A stretch of 64,000 bases of DNA from Acidobacteriaceae bacterium (GTDB lineage: Bacteria; Acidobacteriota; Terriglobia; Terriglobales; Acidobacteriaceae). Below are positions 16,160-23,821 of the stretch, one piece after another (the first letter of the stretch is position 1; each line of letters begins with the position of its first letter). Where the stretch lies: NCBI GenBank assembly GCA_021323655.1, contig JAJPKO010000050.1, forward strand, positions 35,217-99,216, given 5' to 3'. The translations under genes were made by a program, and so were the position numbers. Under the pieces are notes generated by a model, which was given only the letters and a program-made list of their open reading frames with translations, had not been told where the DNA came from and searched no databases.

Positions 16160-16452
16160 GCCAACAATTCGTTGATTTTCAGCAACCATTCGCGCACGGA
16201 AAGGCCCCATCCTTCTGAGTCAATATCTGGGTGGAAAATCCTGACAAATGCACTCTTGATATGGGCATCATCGAATGCCGCCAAAAATTTCTGTATATCT
16301 TTTCTTAAACCATCGATCTCTGCTTGGGTTCCTTCCTTCCGGTAGAGCCCAACAATTTCCTCCAATGTATCTCCGTGTATATCGAAATCCTGATGGAAAT
16401 ACCCGCCGAGCAGCGATGCGAGGTTTGGATACTTATCGTCATAGATGTCCAC
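16156..16452 (-). CDS. CdiI-like immunity protein, distal copy
   Basis: The 98-residue product matches the short all-helical CdiI immunity pattern: YPNLASLLGGYFHQDFDI, then SLEEIV-like segment TLEEIVGLY, and a C-terminal WLLKINELL. Such proteins bind and neutralise a cognate toxin in the cytoplasm. The start is GTG at 16452; no ATG is available and the ribosome site is poor, so expression may depend on coupling to the gene 29 bp upstream. It is a diverged paralogue of that gene, sharing GG-x-FHQD-x-DI and WLLKI-x-ELL. The extra copy may protect against a toxin variant. Confidence 0.75.
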   Translation of the reverse strand: MDIYDDKYPNLASLLGGYFHQDFDIHGDTLEEIVGLYRKEGTQAEIDGLRKDIQKFLAAFDDAHIKSAFVRIFHPDIDSEGWGLSVREWLLKINELLA

Positions 16453-16481
16453 GTGCGTAATACCCGCAGCTTCGGTGCCTG

Positions 16482-16778
16482 CTACAGTAACTCATCTATT
16501 TTCAGCAACCATTGTTTAAGATCCATATTCCATGCGGCGGGAAGCACCCCTGGCTCAAAAAGCCGGACAAATGCCTGCTGCAGATCTGGGCCATCGTACA
16601 GCCTCAAAAACCGGCGAATGTCAGATCGGGTACCCACGACATCTTCGGCAGGTGCGCCTTTCTTAAACGAAGAGACGATTTCTTCGAGCGAATTTCCCTC
16701 GATGTCGTAATCCTGATGAAACCACCCGCCAACGAGGTTAAATAGATATGGGAATTGTTCAGTGTAGGGTGCACTCAT
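16482..16778 (-). CDS. CdiI-like immunity protein, toxin-proximal copy
   Basis: The 98-residue product has the same CdiI-type layout as its neighbour: FPYLFNLVGGWFHQDYDI near the N-terminus, SLEEIVSSF in the middle and WLLKIDELL at the end. It starts at ATG 16778 only about 10 bp after the toxin stop, the position expected for the cognate immunity gene. It would bind the RNase A-like domain in the producing cell. The two copies share perhaps half their residues by eye. There is no signal peptide, which fits a cytoplasmic inhibitor of an RNase. Confidence 0.8.
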   Translation of the reverse strand: MSAPYTEQFPYLFNLVGGWFHQDYDIEGNSLEEIVSSFKKGAPAEDVVGTRSDIRRFLRLYDGPDLQQAFVRLFEPGVLPAAWNMDLKQWLLKIDELL

Positions 16779-16788
16779 AAAATTGTCC

Positions 16789-17649
16789 TCAGAGCTGGGG
16801 ATAAGCGGTCAAAATAAAATAAACTTTTCCTGCTATATTGGTTTGCCTAAGAACAATCCGTACCTTGCTCATTTGCATCATTACCCCCGAATCTCGTACA
16901 ACGCCATAACCTACAGGACCAGAAGCTGAGTAACTAAAAGCAAATTTATTCTGCCCTCCGCTGTAAGCCCATGTGCGGATGCTTGCATCATTCGCGCGGA
17001 GTGCTTCCGAAATGACTTCTTCGGCTTCATGGATCGTAGTAAAGGAAGTGGCCGCTGGAATTCCGGGCTCGGCAGCTAGTCTGGCGCGTAGCTCGGCCTC
17101 TGTTTTTCCTATGTGCCTTTCAATCGTGTGCCCGCCTGCGGCTTCCTCTTCGGCGAGGTCCACGCCTGGCTTGGCACCTGCATCCTTCAGTACGATACGG
17201 CCAGTTCGAACTGCGGCGATTCGTTCAGCGGCAACAAGCGTAGCGGCGAATAGCGGCACAGCCGTATCCACCACTTGTCCAACAAGCTCAGCCTGTGATG
17301 CACTCGCTCCAAAATCCCTTGCCAGAGAAGTGGCAGCCTGAGAGGTAAGGGTCTTTTCCGGCTCGCCGCTCCAAAGCTGGCGAAAACCGGTTGAGACGGT
17401 ATCACTTCCATGCACCATGAGAATTCCCCCGCCAGCCTTGGTCAGCATAGTCGGTTCAGGGGTCAGGAGAAGCGCCGAGGCACCGGCAAGCTCCAGAGCA
17501 CCGCACAGCAGCTCCATCCCACCCCATATCCGGTTCATAGCAATCTCGGCAGGACTCAATTGTGCATGCGTCAGGACAGCTTCAAGTTGTACAGGAGACA
17601 AAATGAGTCTCAATCCCTCTTCGGTGTCCATAACCCAATATCTAACCAT
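16789..17649 (-). CDS. Polymorphic toxin with C-terminal RNase A-like (CdiA-CT type) domain
   Basis: The 286-residue protein has an N-terminal half (about 14-155) with two hydrophobic glycine/alanine-rich stretches (45-62 and 130-145) joined to a C-terminal RNase A-like domain (about 172-286). That domain carries GGHTIERHIGKTEAELRAR and ends ILTAYPQL. H179 and R190 are 11 residues apart and T281-x-Y283 closes the chain, matching the active-site spacing described for the Yersinia kristensenii CdiA toxin. It would cleave RNA in a target cell. There is no signal peptide or two-partner transport domain. Two immunity genes follow on the same strand. Start ATG 17649; an ATG at 17631 is an alternative. 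Confidence 0.82.
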   Translation of the reverse strand: MVRYWVMDTEEGLRLILSPVQLEAVLTHAQLSPAEIAMNRIWGGMELLCGALELAGASALLLTPEPTMLTKAGGGILMVHGSDTVSTGFRQLWSGEPEKTLTSQAATSLARDFGASASQAELVGQVVDTAVPLFAATLVAAERIAAVRTGRIVLKDAGAKPGVDLAEEEAAGGHTIERHIGKTEAELRARLAAEPGIPAATSFTTIHEAEEVISEALRANDASIRTWAYSGGQNKFAFSYSASGPVGYGVVRDSGVMMQMSKVRIVLRQTNIAGKVYFILTAYPQL

Positions 17650-17806
17650 TCTTTCGGAAAATGTGCAGATTCCGGCGGTTTTTTTATGGGAGGCCCGAGC
17701 TTATAGCGCGGATTTTAATGGGGTTGTAAGTCATTGATTCTACAATCCATGAATCCAACCCTGCTGTTTTTGTATCTAAACCGTATTCCGCTCGTTTGCT
17801 GCCCTT

Positions 17807-19357
17807 ATGCCCGAAAAAGAGGTCAATCCCTGGCTCATCGCCGTCTCGGTCATGCTGGCCACCTTCATGGAGGTGCTGGACACAGCCATTGCTTCGGTTG
17901 CGCTGCCCTATATTGCGGGTTCTCTTTCGGCCTCGACCGATGAAGCCACCTGGGTCCTGACCAGCTATCTGGTGGCCAACGCAGTGATTCTTCCTGCGAG
18001 CCACTGGTTTTCTCTTCGCTTTGGGCGCAGGCGCTTCCTTATCATCTGCGTGGTCATTTTCACGATTGCGTCGTTTTTCTGCGGGGCGGCACCTTCGCTG
18101 GGCTTCATTCTGATTGCCCGCGTGGTACAAGGCGCAGGTGGAGGCGCATTGCAGCCCCTGTCGCAGGCCATCCTGCTTGAGAGCTTTCCCCCGAGGAAAC
18201 GGGCGGCGGCGATGGCGGTCTTCGCCTTCGGAGTGGTGGTTGCACCTATTCTTGGCCCGACGCTGGGCGGCTGGCTGACGGACACGTATAGCTGGCGTTA
18301 TGCCTTTTACATCAATATCCCGGTGGGGGCGCTGGCCATTTACATGATCAGCCGTTTTGTCCACGATCCGCCTTACATCAAGAACGCGAAGGCCAGCCCG
18401 TTTGACAACCTTGGCTTTGGTCTTCTGGCGGTATGGACCGGCTGCCTTCAGGTGGTCCTGGACAAGGGGCAGGAAGACGACTGGTTTGGCGCTGTCTGGA
18501 TCCGCTGGGCTGTGCTTGCCCTGGTGGCCGCCTTTGTCTGGTTTGTGATTCATTCGTGGCGCAAAAAAGATGCGCTGGTCAACCTGCGCACGCTGAAGGA
18601 CTGGAACTTCGCCATTGGCTGCTCGCTGATGCTGCTGCTGGGCCTGAGCGTCTACTCCACCATTACCATGCTGCCGCTCTTTTATCAGGAAGTGCTGGGC
18701 TATACCGCCTTTGCGGCCGGATTGGTGGTCGGGCCGCGCGGATTTGGCGCAATCGCCGCGATGCCGATTGTGGGCACGCTGGGCAGCCGGATTGATGCTC
18801 GCTATCTGCTTACCTTTGGCTTTGGGGTTTTCGGGGTCACGTCGCTGATCTTCGGCACGGTGACGCCGGACACCAGTCCCACCACGCTGCTCTGGCCCAT
18901 TATCATCACGGGCTTCGCCATGAGCTTTGTTTTTGTGCCCATCACCACGCAGGCCTACGCCACGCTCAAGAACGAGCAGATTGGCAACGCCAGCGGCATC
19001 TTCAACCTGGTGCGGAACATTGGCGGCTCCATTGGCATTTCACTCGCGCAGACCATGCTGACCCGGCGTGCCGACCTTCATCAGCACGATCTTGCTGGCG
19101 CGATCTCCCGTTCGAGCTACTGGCTCCAGCAGAATATCAACGGACTCACCAGTTACCTCAGCCATCGGACCAATCCGGCGAATGCGGCTGCGGCCAGCCA
19201 GATGCAGCTGTACCAGCAGCTGGGACACCAGTCCAAGCTCTGGGCCTTTGTGGATGTCTTCCGCTATATTGCTCTCACCTGCTTTGGCTGCACGGCCCTG
19301 GTCTGGATGTTCAGGAAGGTACGCCCGGGACGCAAGCCTCCTGTGGGCGCTCATTAA
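17807..19357 (+). CDS. DHA2-family multidrug efflux MFS transporter (EmrB/QacA type)
   Basis: The 516-residue protein is predicted to have 14 membrane helices. It shows the DHA2 signatures: EVLDTAIASVALPYIAGSL in helix 1 (motif D1), RFGRRRF after helix 2 (motif A), RVVQGAGGGALQPL in helix 4 (motif B), and GPTLGGWLTDTYSWRYAFYIN in helices 5-6 (motif C). These proton antiporters export hydrophobic drugs, often with an EmrA adaptor and TolC, neither of which is adjacent. The gene is divergent from the toxin gene, with a 157-bp gap. tRNA-Leu follows on the opposite strand. Confidence 0.93.
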   Translation: MPEKEVNPWLIAVSVMLATFMEVLDTAIASVALPYIAGSLSASTDEATWVLTSYLVANAVILPASHWFSLRFGRRRFLIICVVIFTIASFFCGAAPSLGFILIARVVQGAGGGALQPLSQAILLESFPPRKRAAAMAVFAFGVVVAPILGPTLGGWLTDTYSWRYAFYINIPVGALAIYMISRFVHDPPYIKNAKASPFDNLGFGLLAVWTGCLQVVLDKGQEDDWFGAVWIRWAVLALVAAFVWFVIHSWRKKDALVNLRTLKDWNFAIGCSLMLLLGLSVYSTITMLPLFYQEVLGYTAFAAGLVVGPRGFGAIAAMPIVGTLGSRIDARYLLTFGFGVFGVTSLIFGTVTPDTSPTTLLWPIIITGFAMSFVFVPITTQAYATLKNEQIGNASGIFNLVRNIGGSIGISLAQTMLTRRADLHQHDLAGAISRSSYWLQQNINGLTSYLSHRTNPANAAAASQMQLYQQLGHQSKLWAFVDVFRYIALTCFGCTALVWMFRKVRPGRKPPVGAH

Positions 19358-19368
19358 AGACTGTCATT

Positions 19369-19455
19369 TGGTGCCGAAGAAGGGACTCGAACCCCCACAC
19401 CCTTGCGGGTACATGGACCTGAACCATGCGCGTCTGCCAATTCCGCCACTTCGGC
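19369..19455 (-). tRNA. tRNA-Leu (CAG)
   Basis: The minus strand folds into a class II tRNA with acceptor stem GCCGAAG/CTTCGGC and a 5-bp anticodon stem CATGG/CCATG around loop TTCAGGT, giving anticodon CAG. A variable arm typical of tRNA-Leu and an encoded CCA end (19369-19371) are present. The T-stem has two G-U pairs. Confidence 0.95.
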
Positions 19456-19565
19456 AAAAGGAAGGGAGTAAAGCAGTAATACTTAGATTACGAAGTGAGC
19501 GAAGATGTGTCAAACGGCCGACCCGGCTGTATCATCACACCCATAGAGGAACTATCGAGGAACTG

Positions 19566-19814
19566 ATGCCGAGGCCCACTGGACTTCCACCGATTCCAAC
19601 CGAACAGGCGATCCACCTTCGCCGCATGCTGCACGACCTGAGCAATGCGCTGGAGGTCATTCTGCAAACAAGTTATCTGCTTGGCACGGTGCAGCTTGAG
19701 GACCCGGCGAAGCAGTGGTACCAGATGCTGGACCAGGGCGTGAAACAGGCCACTCATCTGAACCGGGAGTTACGCGAATATGTCCGCGCGCAGAGTGAGG
19801 ATGCAGCTGCGTGA
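19566..19814 (+). CDS. Small protein resembling a histidine-kinase DHp helix pair
   Basis: The 82-residue product starts at ATG 19566 with GAGGAA 5 nt upstream. Its centre reads LRRMLHDLSNALEVILQTSYLL (residues about 18-39), close to the H-box of histidine-kinase dimerisation domains, with H23-D-L-x-N27. A second amphipathic helix follows (about 50-74). No ATPase domain or membrane segment is present. It could be a free-standing phosphotransfer or dimerisation module, or just a helical hairpin protein. The stop is about 45 bp before the convergent osmC-type gene. No partner kinase or response regulator is nearby. Confidence 0.6.
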   Translation: MPRPTGLPPIPTEQAIHLRRMLHDLSNALEVILQTSYLLGTVQLEDPAKQWYQMLDQGVKQATHLNRELREYVRAQSEDAAA

Positions 19815-19858
19815 ACGGGGAGCGTCCCAGGCCCTGGAGAGGCCCGGGACGGTTTGCA

Positions 19859-20287
19859 CTACACGAGTTTTGCGTCGAGTGTGATTTCCGTGTTCCCTTT
19901 GAAGAGGCGGGAGATCGGGCAGCCGTTTTTGGCATTCTGCGCAGCCGTATCGAAGGCCGACTCGCTGGCCCCCGGCACCCTGGCGCGCGTGGACAGGTGG
20001 ATCGCGGTCACGGTAAAGCCGGCATCGGTCTTCTCAAACCTGACAGAGGCCGTGGTCTCCAGTGACTCAGGGGTGAGATTGGCATTGCCAAGCTGTGCGC
20101 TGAGCGCCATGGTGAAGCACCCGGCATGGGCGGCGGCGATCAGTTCCTCTGGATTGGTGCCCACTCCGTTCTCAAACCGCGTGGTAAAGGAATACTGAGT
20201 CTCTTTTAAAACACCGCTTTGGGTTGAAATTACGCCTTTGCCGTCTTTGAGGCTGCCTTTCCAGACAGCGTTCGCTGTACGCTCCAT
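19859..20287 (-). CDS. osmC: OsmC-family thiol peroxidase
   Basis: OsmC proteins reduce organic hydroperoxides with a reactive cysteine pair. The 142-residue protein has both: C57 in AAHAGCFTMAL and C123 in NAKNGCPISRLF, with the expected spacing. The N-terminal AVWKGSLKDGKGVIS strand region is typical of the OsmC rather than the Ohr branch. It functions in the cytoplasm as a homodimer. Length matches the family (about 140). It is a single gene reading away from a small zinc-ribbon gene. Confidence 0.9.
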   Translation of the reverse strand: MERTANAVWKGSLKDGKGVISTQSGVLKETQYSFTTRFENGVGTNPEELIAAAHAGCFTMALSAQLGNANLTPESLETTASVRFEKTDAGFTVTAIHLSTRARVPGASESAFDTAAQNAKNGCPISRLFKGNTEITLDAKLV

Positions 20288-20434
20288 AACTGCTCCTTTG
20301 TATTCGAGGATCTGGTGTGCGCTATGCGCGGGTCTGCGACCTTGAGGATATCAATGCCGCTCACTCTGCGTCGAATGCTGGTTTAGATGCGGCACACTAC
20401 CGCTGGAGTAAATTTTTCGTTTAATCTTGGCGTG

Positions 20435-20614
20435 ATGTATCTGCAACAGCCAACCGAGGCACATGGCCCGGAACCGAAGCCTGAGCAGGAGCTGCCAGCT
20501 CAGCAGCACCATTCTGTCTATTGCCCGAATTGCTCCTCGCAGCTTTCCGGACATCGCTGCAAGCTTATCTGTAACCGCTGCGGTTATTATCTGAGCTGCG
20601 CCGATTATTACTGA
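20435..20614 (+). CDS. Small zinc-ribbon protein
   Basis: The 59-residue product, from ATG 20435, ends in a compact CPNC...CKLICNRCGYYLSCADYY region with five or six cysteines able to hold zinc. The N-terminal 25 residues are polar and likely disordered. An in-frame ATG at 20387 would add 16 residues with no support. No good ribosome site is seen before either start. It is followed within 3 nt by the D-threonine-aldolase-like gene, so the two may be co-transcribed. Function unknown. Confidence 0.6.
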   Translation: MYLQQPTEAHGPEPKPEQELPAQQHHSVYCPNCSSQLSGHRCKLICNRCGYYLSCADYY

Positions 20615-20617
20615 GAC

Positions 20618-21730
20618 ATGCCATCACCGAACGCCGGACTTATCGGAAAACAAGGCAGCCTGCGCGAGATCATGACTCCTGCGCTTGTTCTGGACCTGGA
20701 TGCCTTTGAGCGCAATGTGCGCCGCTATCAACAGATTGTGGATCTCCATAAATTGCAGGCCCGGCCCCATGCCAAAAGCCACAAATGCGCCGAAATTGCG
20801 CGCCGCCAGATGGCGGCAGGGGCTGTTGGCATCTGCACGGCCACGCTGCATGAAGCAGAGGCGCTTGCTGCCCGGGGGACCAGCAACATCCTGATCACGT
20901 CGCCGATCGTCGGCCAGGGAAAGCAAGACCGTCTGCTGGCCCTGCTGGAGCAAGGCATTACCCTCACCATCGTGGCGGACCATCCGGAGCAGATACCGTC
21001 CTCTGCATCGGAACACACCCTTCATGTGCTGGTAGACGTGGATCTGGGAATGGGCCGCACGGGAACGCGTGATGCGGAGTCGGCACTCCGTCTGGTGGAC
21101 ACCATCAGCAACACGCGCGGACTGTCCTGGCAAGGTCTTCAGGCATACTCCGGGCAGGTGCAGCATATTGCTGATTTGAACGAGCGGTCGAAAGTGTATA
21201 CGGACCAGCTTCGTTCCCTTGCTGACCTGATTATGGCGCTCGACAAGCGGGGCCTGAAACCGGCGACCGTCAGCGGCGGAGGAACTGGAACACTCGCCAT
21301 AGACTGCCGCGAAGGTATTCTTACCGAACACCAGGCAGGCAGCTACATTTTCATGGATGTTGAATACAACGCGGTGGCGCTGGGCGTGCAGGCAGCGTTT
21401 GAAACGTCTTTGTTCGTCTACAGCACCGTGATCAGCTCCAACGTTCCAGGGCAGGCCACTTTGGACGCGGGCCTGAAAAGCTTTGCGACGGACGGGCCCC
21501 TACCGCGTATTCGTGACGGAGCGCCTTCTGGAACGACGTACGCCTTCTTTGGAGATGAGCACGGGCGGCTTGCTTTTCCTGATGCAGACCACCGCCTGCC
21601 CCCTGGCAGTCTGGTTGCGCTGGAAACACCGCATTGCGATCCAACGGTGAACCTGCACGACTATCTGCACATTGCTCAGAATGGGGCCCTCGTGGACATC
21701 TGGAAGATTGACGCGCGCGGCTCCTGCTGA
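20618..21730 (+). CDS. D-threonine aldolase / D-serine dehydratase-like PLP enzyme (DSD1 family)
   Basis: The 370-residue protein is a fold-type III PLP enzyme with an alanine racemase-like barrel. RPHAKSHK supplies the probable Schiff-base lysine K53, TPALVLDLDAFERN precedes it, and SGGGTGT forms the phosphate-binding loop. Near the C-terminus ETPHCDPTVN gives H339 and C340, the metal-binding pair of this family. Members split D-threonine to glycine and acetaldehyde or deaminate D-serine; the sequence alone does not decide. It follows the small zinc-ribbon gene by 3 nt. Confidence 0.87.
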   Translation: MPSPNAGLIGKQGSLREIMTPALVLDLDAFERNVRRYQQIVDLHKLQARPHAKSHKCAEIARRQMAAGAVGICTATLHEAEALAARGTSNILITSPIVGQGKQDRLLALLEQGITLTIVADHPEQIPSSASEHTLHVLVDVDLGMGRTGTRDAESALRLVDTISNTRGLSWQGLQAYSGQVQHIADLNERSKVYTDQLRSLADLIMALDKRGLKPATVSGGGTGTLAIDCREGILTEHQAGSYIFMDVEYNAVALGVQAAFETSLFVYSTVISSNVPGQATLDAGLKSFATDGPLPRIRDGAPSGTTYAFFGDEHGRLAFPDADHRLPPGSLVALETPHCDPTVNLHDYLHIAQNGALVDIWKIDARGSC

Positions 21731-21809
21731 TCAGGATGGAACGCCGTCTATTTCCTGACTTGCTAAGAAAGGCATTCGCTGGCCTATACTTTTCAGGACG
21801 GCAGTAGCT

Positions 21810-22292
21810 ATGCAACAACGCGCCTCGCGCAAGAAAGAAACGGTCACGACAGTCATTCCCGACAAGCTGTACTTTCGCATCGGCGAAGTAGCAAAGCTGT
21901 GCCGCGTAGAAGCCTATGTGCTGCGCTTCTGGGAATCGGAGTTTCCGCAACTGAAGCCCAACAAGAGTGGGACCGGTCAGCGCCTGTACCGCAAGCGCGA
22001 TGTGGAACTTGCGCTGCGCATCAAACGGCTTCTGCATGAGCAAGGCTACACGATTGCCGGAGCGCGTTCTGTTCTGCAGTCAGAATTGCGAGAGGGAAAA
22101 AAACAGGAACATCAGCCGGAGCTGCCGCTCAGCAAACAGGCCGGTCAGAGCCAGGCGCAACTGCAACGGCTTCGAACGGAGCTCAAGGAGCTGCTGGGAA
22201 TCCTCTCTTCAGATGCTCCGGCTGTTCCTCGCCCTCAACCCAGGCCCAGGAAAGTGCATACGCGCAACGCGCCGAATTTATTCGGGGAATAG
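21810..22292 (+). CDS. MerR-family transcriptional regulator
   Basis: The 160-residue protein has a MerR winged HTH (about 20-90) with [19 protein letters not shown] and a [20 protein letters not shown] wing-helix region. A Gln-rich helical segment follows (about 100-145) and then a Pro/Arg-rich tail. There is no cysteine-based metal site, so it is not a metal sensor of the MerR/CueR kind. It resembles the stand-alone MerR proteins often near ihfA in other phyla. Whether it could be the HspR-type repressor acting on dnaK is not supported by location. Confidence 0.88.
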   Translation: MQQRASRKKETVTTVIPDKLYFRIGEVAKLCRVEAYVLRFWESEFPQLKPNKSGTGQRLYRKRDVELALRIKRLLHEQGYTIAGARSVLQSELREGKKQEHQPELPLSKQAGQSQAQLQRLRTELKELLGILSSDAPAVPRPQPRPRKVHTRNAPNLFGE

Positions 22293-22297
22293 ACCTG

Positions 22298-22567
22298 TCA
22301 TCCGCGCGCATGCGCTGGGACTTCCGGCTCGATTTTTCCAGCAGACATAAACCGCTCGACCGCCTGCATCACGCAGCCCTGTCCGCAGAGATGGTACATC
22401 TCCGGATTACGGCTTTCTGCCATGTTCCAGGGCAGCAGCGTAAACCGTTGATCGGGCTGGCCTTCTTCAAAGCAAGGGACATTTCCGAGGACAGCCATCC
22501 ACCAATGGTTTGCACCGCCTTTTTTCTTGCCACAGATGTCGCATGTAAAAGAAACATCCCAGACCAT
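22298..22567 (-). CDS. Small CXXC-containing conserved-type protein
   Basis: The 89-residue product has FTCDICGKKKGGANHWW at its start and YHLCGQGCVMQAVERFM near its end, two cysteine pairs that could share one zinc. The centre is rich in aromatic residues. No signal peptide or membrane helix is present. It converges with the MerR gene, with stops about 5 bp apart. I do not recognise the family; the paired cysteines and clean start (ATG 22567) make it a real gene rather than a shadow. Confidence 0.65.
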   Translation of the reverse strand: MVWDVSFTCDICGKKKGGANHWWMAVLGNVPCFEEGQPDQRFTLLPWNMAESRNPEMYHLCGQGCVMQAVERFMSAGKIEPEVPAHARG

Positions 22568-22683
22568 GTGAGTCGGCCTCCGGAAAACTGGCGTAGGAAT
22601 ACAGTACCCCAGATGTATCTGAATTTCCTGAAAATTTATGGCAAAAATAGGAAAAACTTCTCAATTCTGCAGGGGGATTGACT

Positions 22684-22920
22684 TTGACTGACCGGGCGCG
22701 CATCGTACAAACAGGTCCATCTGTGCAGTGCCCTGAATGCAATTCGCCGCACCTGCGGCTATCGAAATTCCGCTCGACGGATGCAGCGCACCTGCTGGCG
22801 TTTCGCTATCCGCTTCGCTGCCGGGAATGCCGCGCACGTTTTTTTGTGATGCTGCCCCGGGCCGTTAAGCTTGCCAGGAGGCACAAGCATAAGCCGGAGC
22901 AGCACATGAGTGTTTCCTGA
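22684..22920 (+). CDS. Small zinc-ribbon protein
   Basis: The product of about 78 residues begins at TTG 22684, set 7 nt after an AGGGGG ribosome site; a TTG two codons upstream overlaps that site and is less likely. CPECNSPHLRLSKF and a later RCRECRARFF give a four-cysteine zinc ribbon in the middle, and the C-terminus is basic and His/Lys-rich. The layout suits a nucleic-acid-binding ribbon, but function is unknown. It is divergent from the preceding CXXC gene and converges with the CADD gene 1 bp away. Confidence 0.6.
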   Translation: MTDRARIVQTGPSVQCPECNSPHLRLSKFRSTDAAHLLAFRYPLRCRECRARFFVMLPRAVKLARRHKHKPEQHMSVS

Positions 22921-22921
22921 A

Positions 22922-23620
22922 TCAGCGCCGTGCCTGCCTGCCGCGCTCCACACCATCCAGCGCGAACCACAGAGATGCAGCAGTCTGCTCCACTGCATTC
23001 AATGCTTCCTGTTCGGCTTCCGGATTCCTGTTAAGCTCCCCGGCGATCAGCTCGCGCCACACGTTGGCATGGTGGACGTCTGCTGTCTGGTGCAAGGTGA
23101 AATATCGCGTCGTGGCCTTGTCCGCGCCATAGTGGTCCGTGAGGCCGCAGGCCTTCTCTTTGGCAATGGCCGGGACGCGCGATTCATATGCGTAAAAAGC
23201 GGCCAGCGCGGCCACCGGAGAACCCCTGCGCGCAACTTGGCGGAACCCTTCCATCAGGGCCCCAGTTTCCGGCTGAAGAGTCCGGGCTTTCACATCAGAT
23301 GCCTCGGCGCCCATGCCCTTCGCGAAGTCCATCCACAGGTCGCTGTGGGCGCGGCCATCGGGCGAGGTAACGCCTTCCTCGTTGGCAAGATTGCTGGCCA
23401 CCATGCGGCGCAGCGGGCCGTCTTCCAAACGCGCATGCAGAGCGCCAAGATAAGACGGAAACGCCGAAACATGGTGCCAGTATTCGGCGGCGTATTCGCG
23501 CAGGTCTTCGCGCGTCAGCTCGCCTGCTGTCCAGGCGGTGTAAAAGGGATGCTTCAGCAGGTTGTAGCGCTCGATGCGCTCTTCGGCCTGCGCAAAAAAT
23601 CTGGTCGCGATGGTTTCCAC
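22922..23620 (-). CDS. CADD/PqqC-type diiron oxygenase, putative folate (pABA) synthesis
   Basis: The 232-residue protein belongs to the heme-oxygenase-like diiron group. LLKHPFYTAWTAGELTREDL starts the first helices. Likely metal ligands lie in NLANEEG, AFYAYESRVPAI and YFTLHQTADVHHA. The best relatives I know are CADD proteins, which make p-aminobenzoate by self-sacrifice of a tyrosine in organisms lacking pabABC. I start at GTG 23620, set 6 nt after a perfect AGGAGG; a TTG at 23635 would place that site inside the gene. No other folate genes are adjacent. Confidence 0.82.
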   Translation of the reverse strand: METIATRFFAQAEERIERYNLLKHPFYTAWTAGELTREDLREYAAEYWHHVSAFPSYLGALHARLEDGPLRRMVASNLANEEGVTSPDGRAHSDLWMDFAKGMGAEASDVKARTLQPETGALMEGFRQVARRGSPVAALAAFYAYESRVPAIAKEKACGLTDHYGADKATTRYFTLHQTADVHHANVWRELIAGELNRNPEAEQEALNAVEQTAASLWFALDGVERGRQARR

Positions 23621-23821
23621 GGGCAGCCTCCTCAAAGGTGAGTTGTGGTTGTTTTTAAAGTTTCCCGGCAGCGGTATCCAAATAGGAAAACAGGTCCTAC
23701 AATGAACTCGCAGCGGGCCGCCGGGTGTTCCGAATGTACTCCTCCTACGGGATGTAGACTGCGGTCGCCATGGGTCCCTTGCCTCTTGCGCTGATTCTAC
23801 ACGGCCACTTCGGAACCAGCT

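Noticed and set aside
15746..17649. A complete type VI secretion cluster
   Set aside because: Only the Hcp-like gene is present; no vgrG, sheath, baseplate or ClpV genes are seen on either side.
21810..22292. The MerR gene as the HspR repressor for the dnaK HAIR-like site
   Set aside because: It is about 6 kb away, is not linked to chaperone genes, and has no feature specific to HspR. The link would be guesswork.
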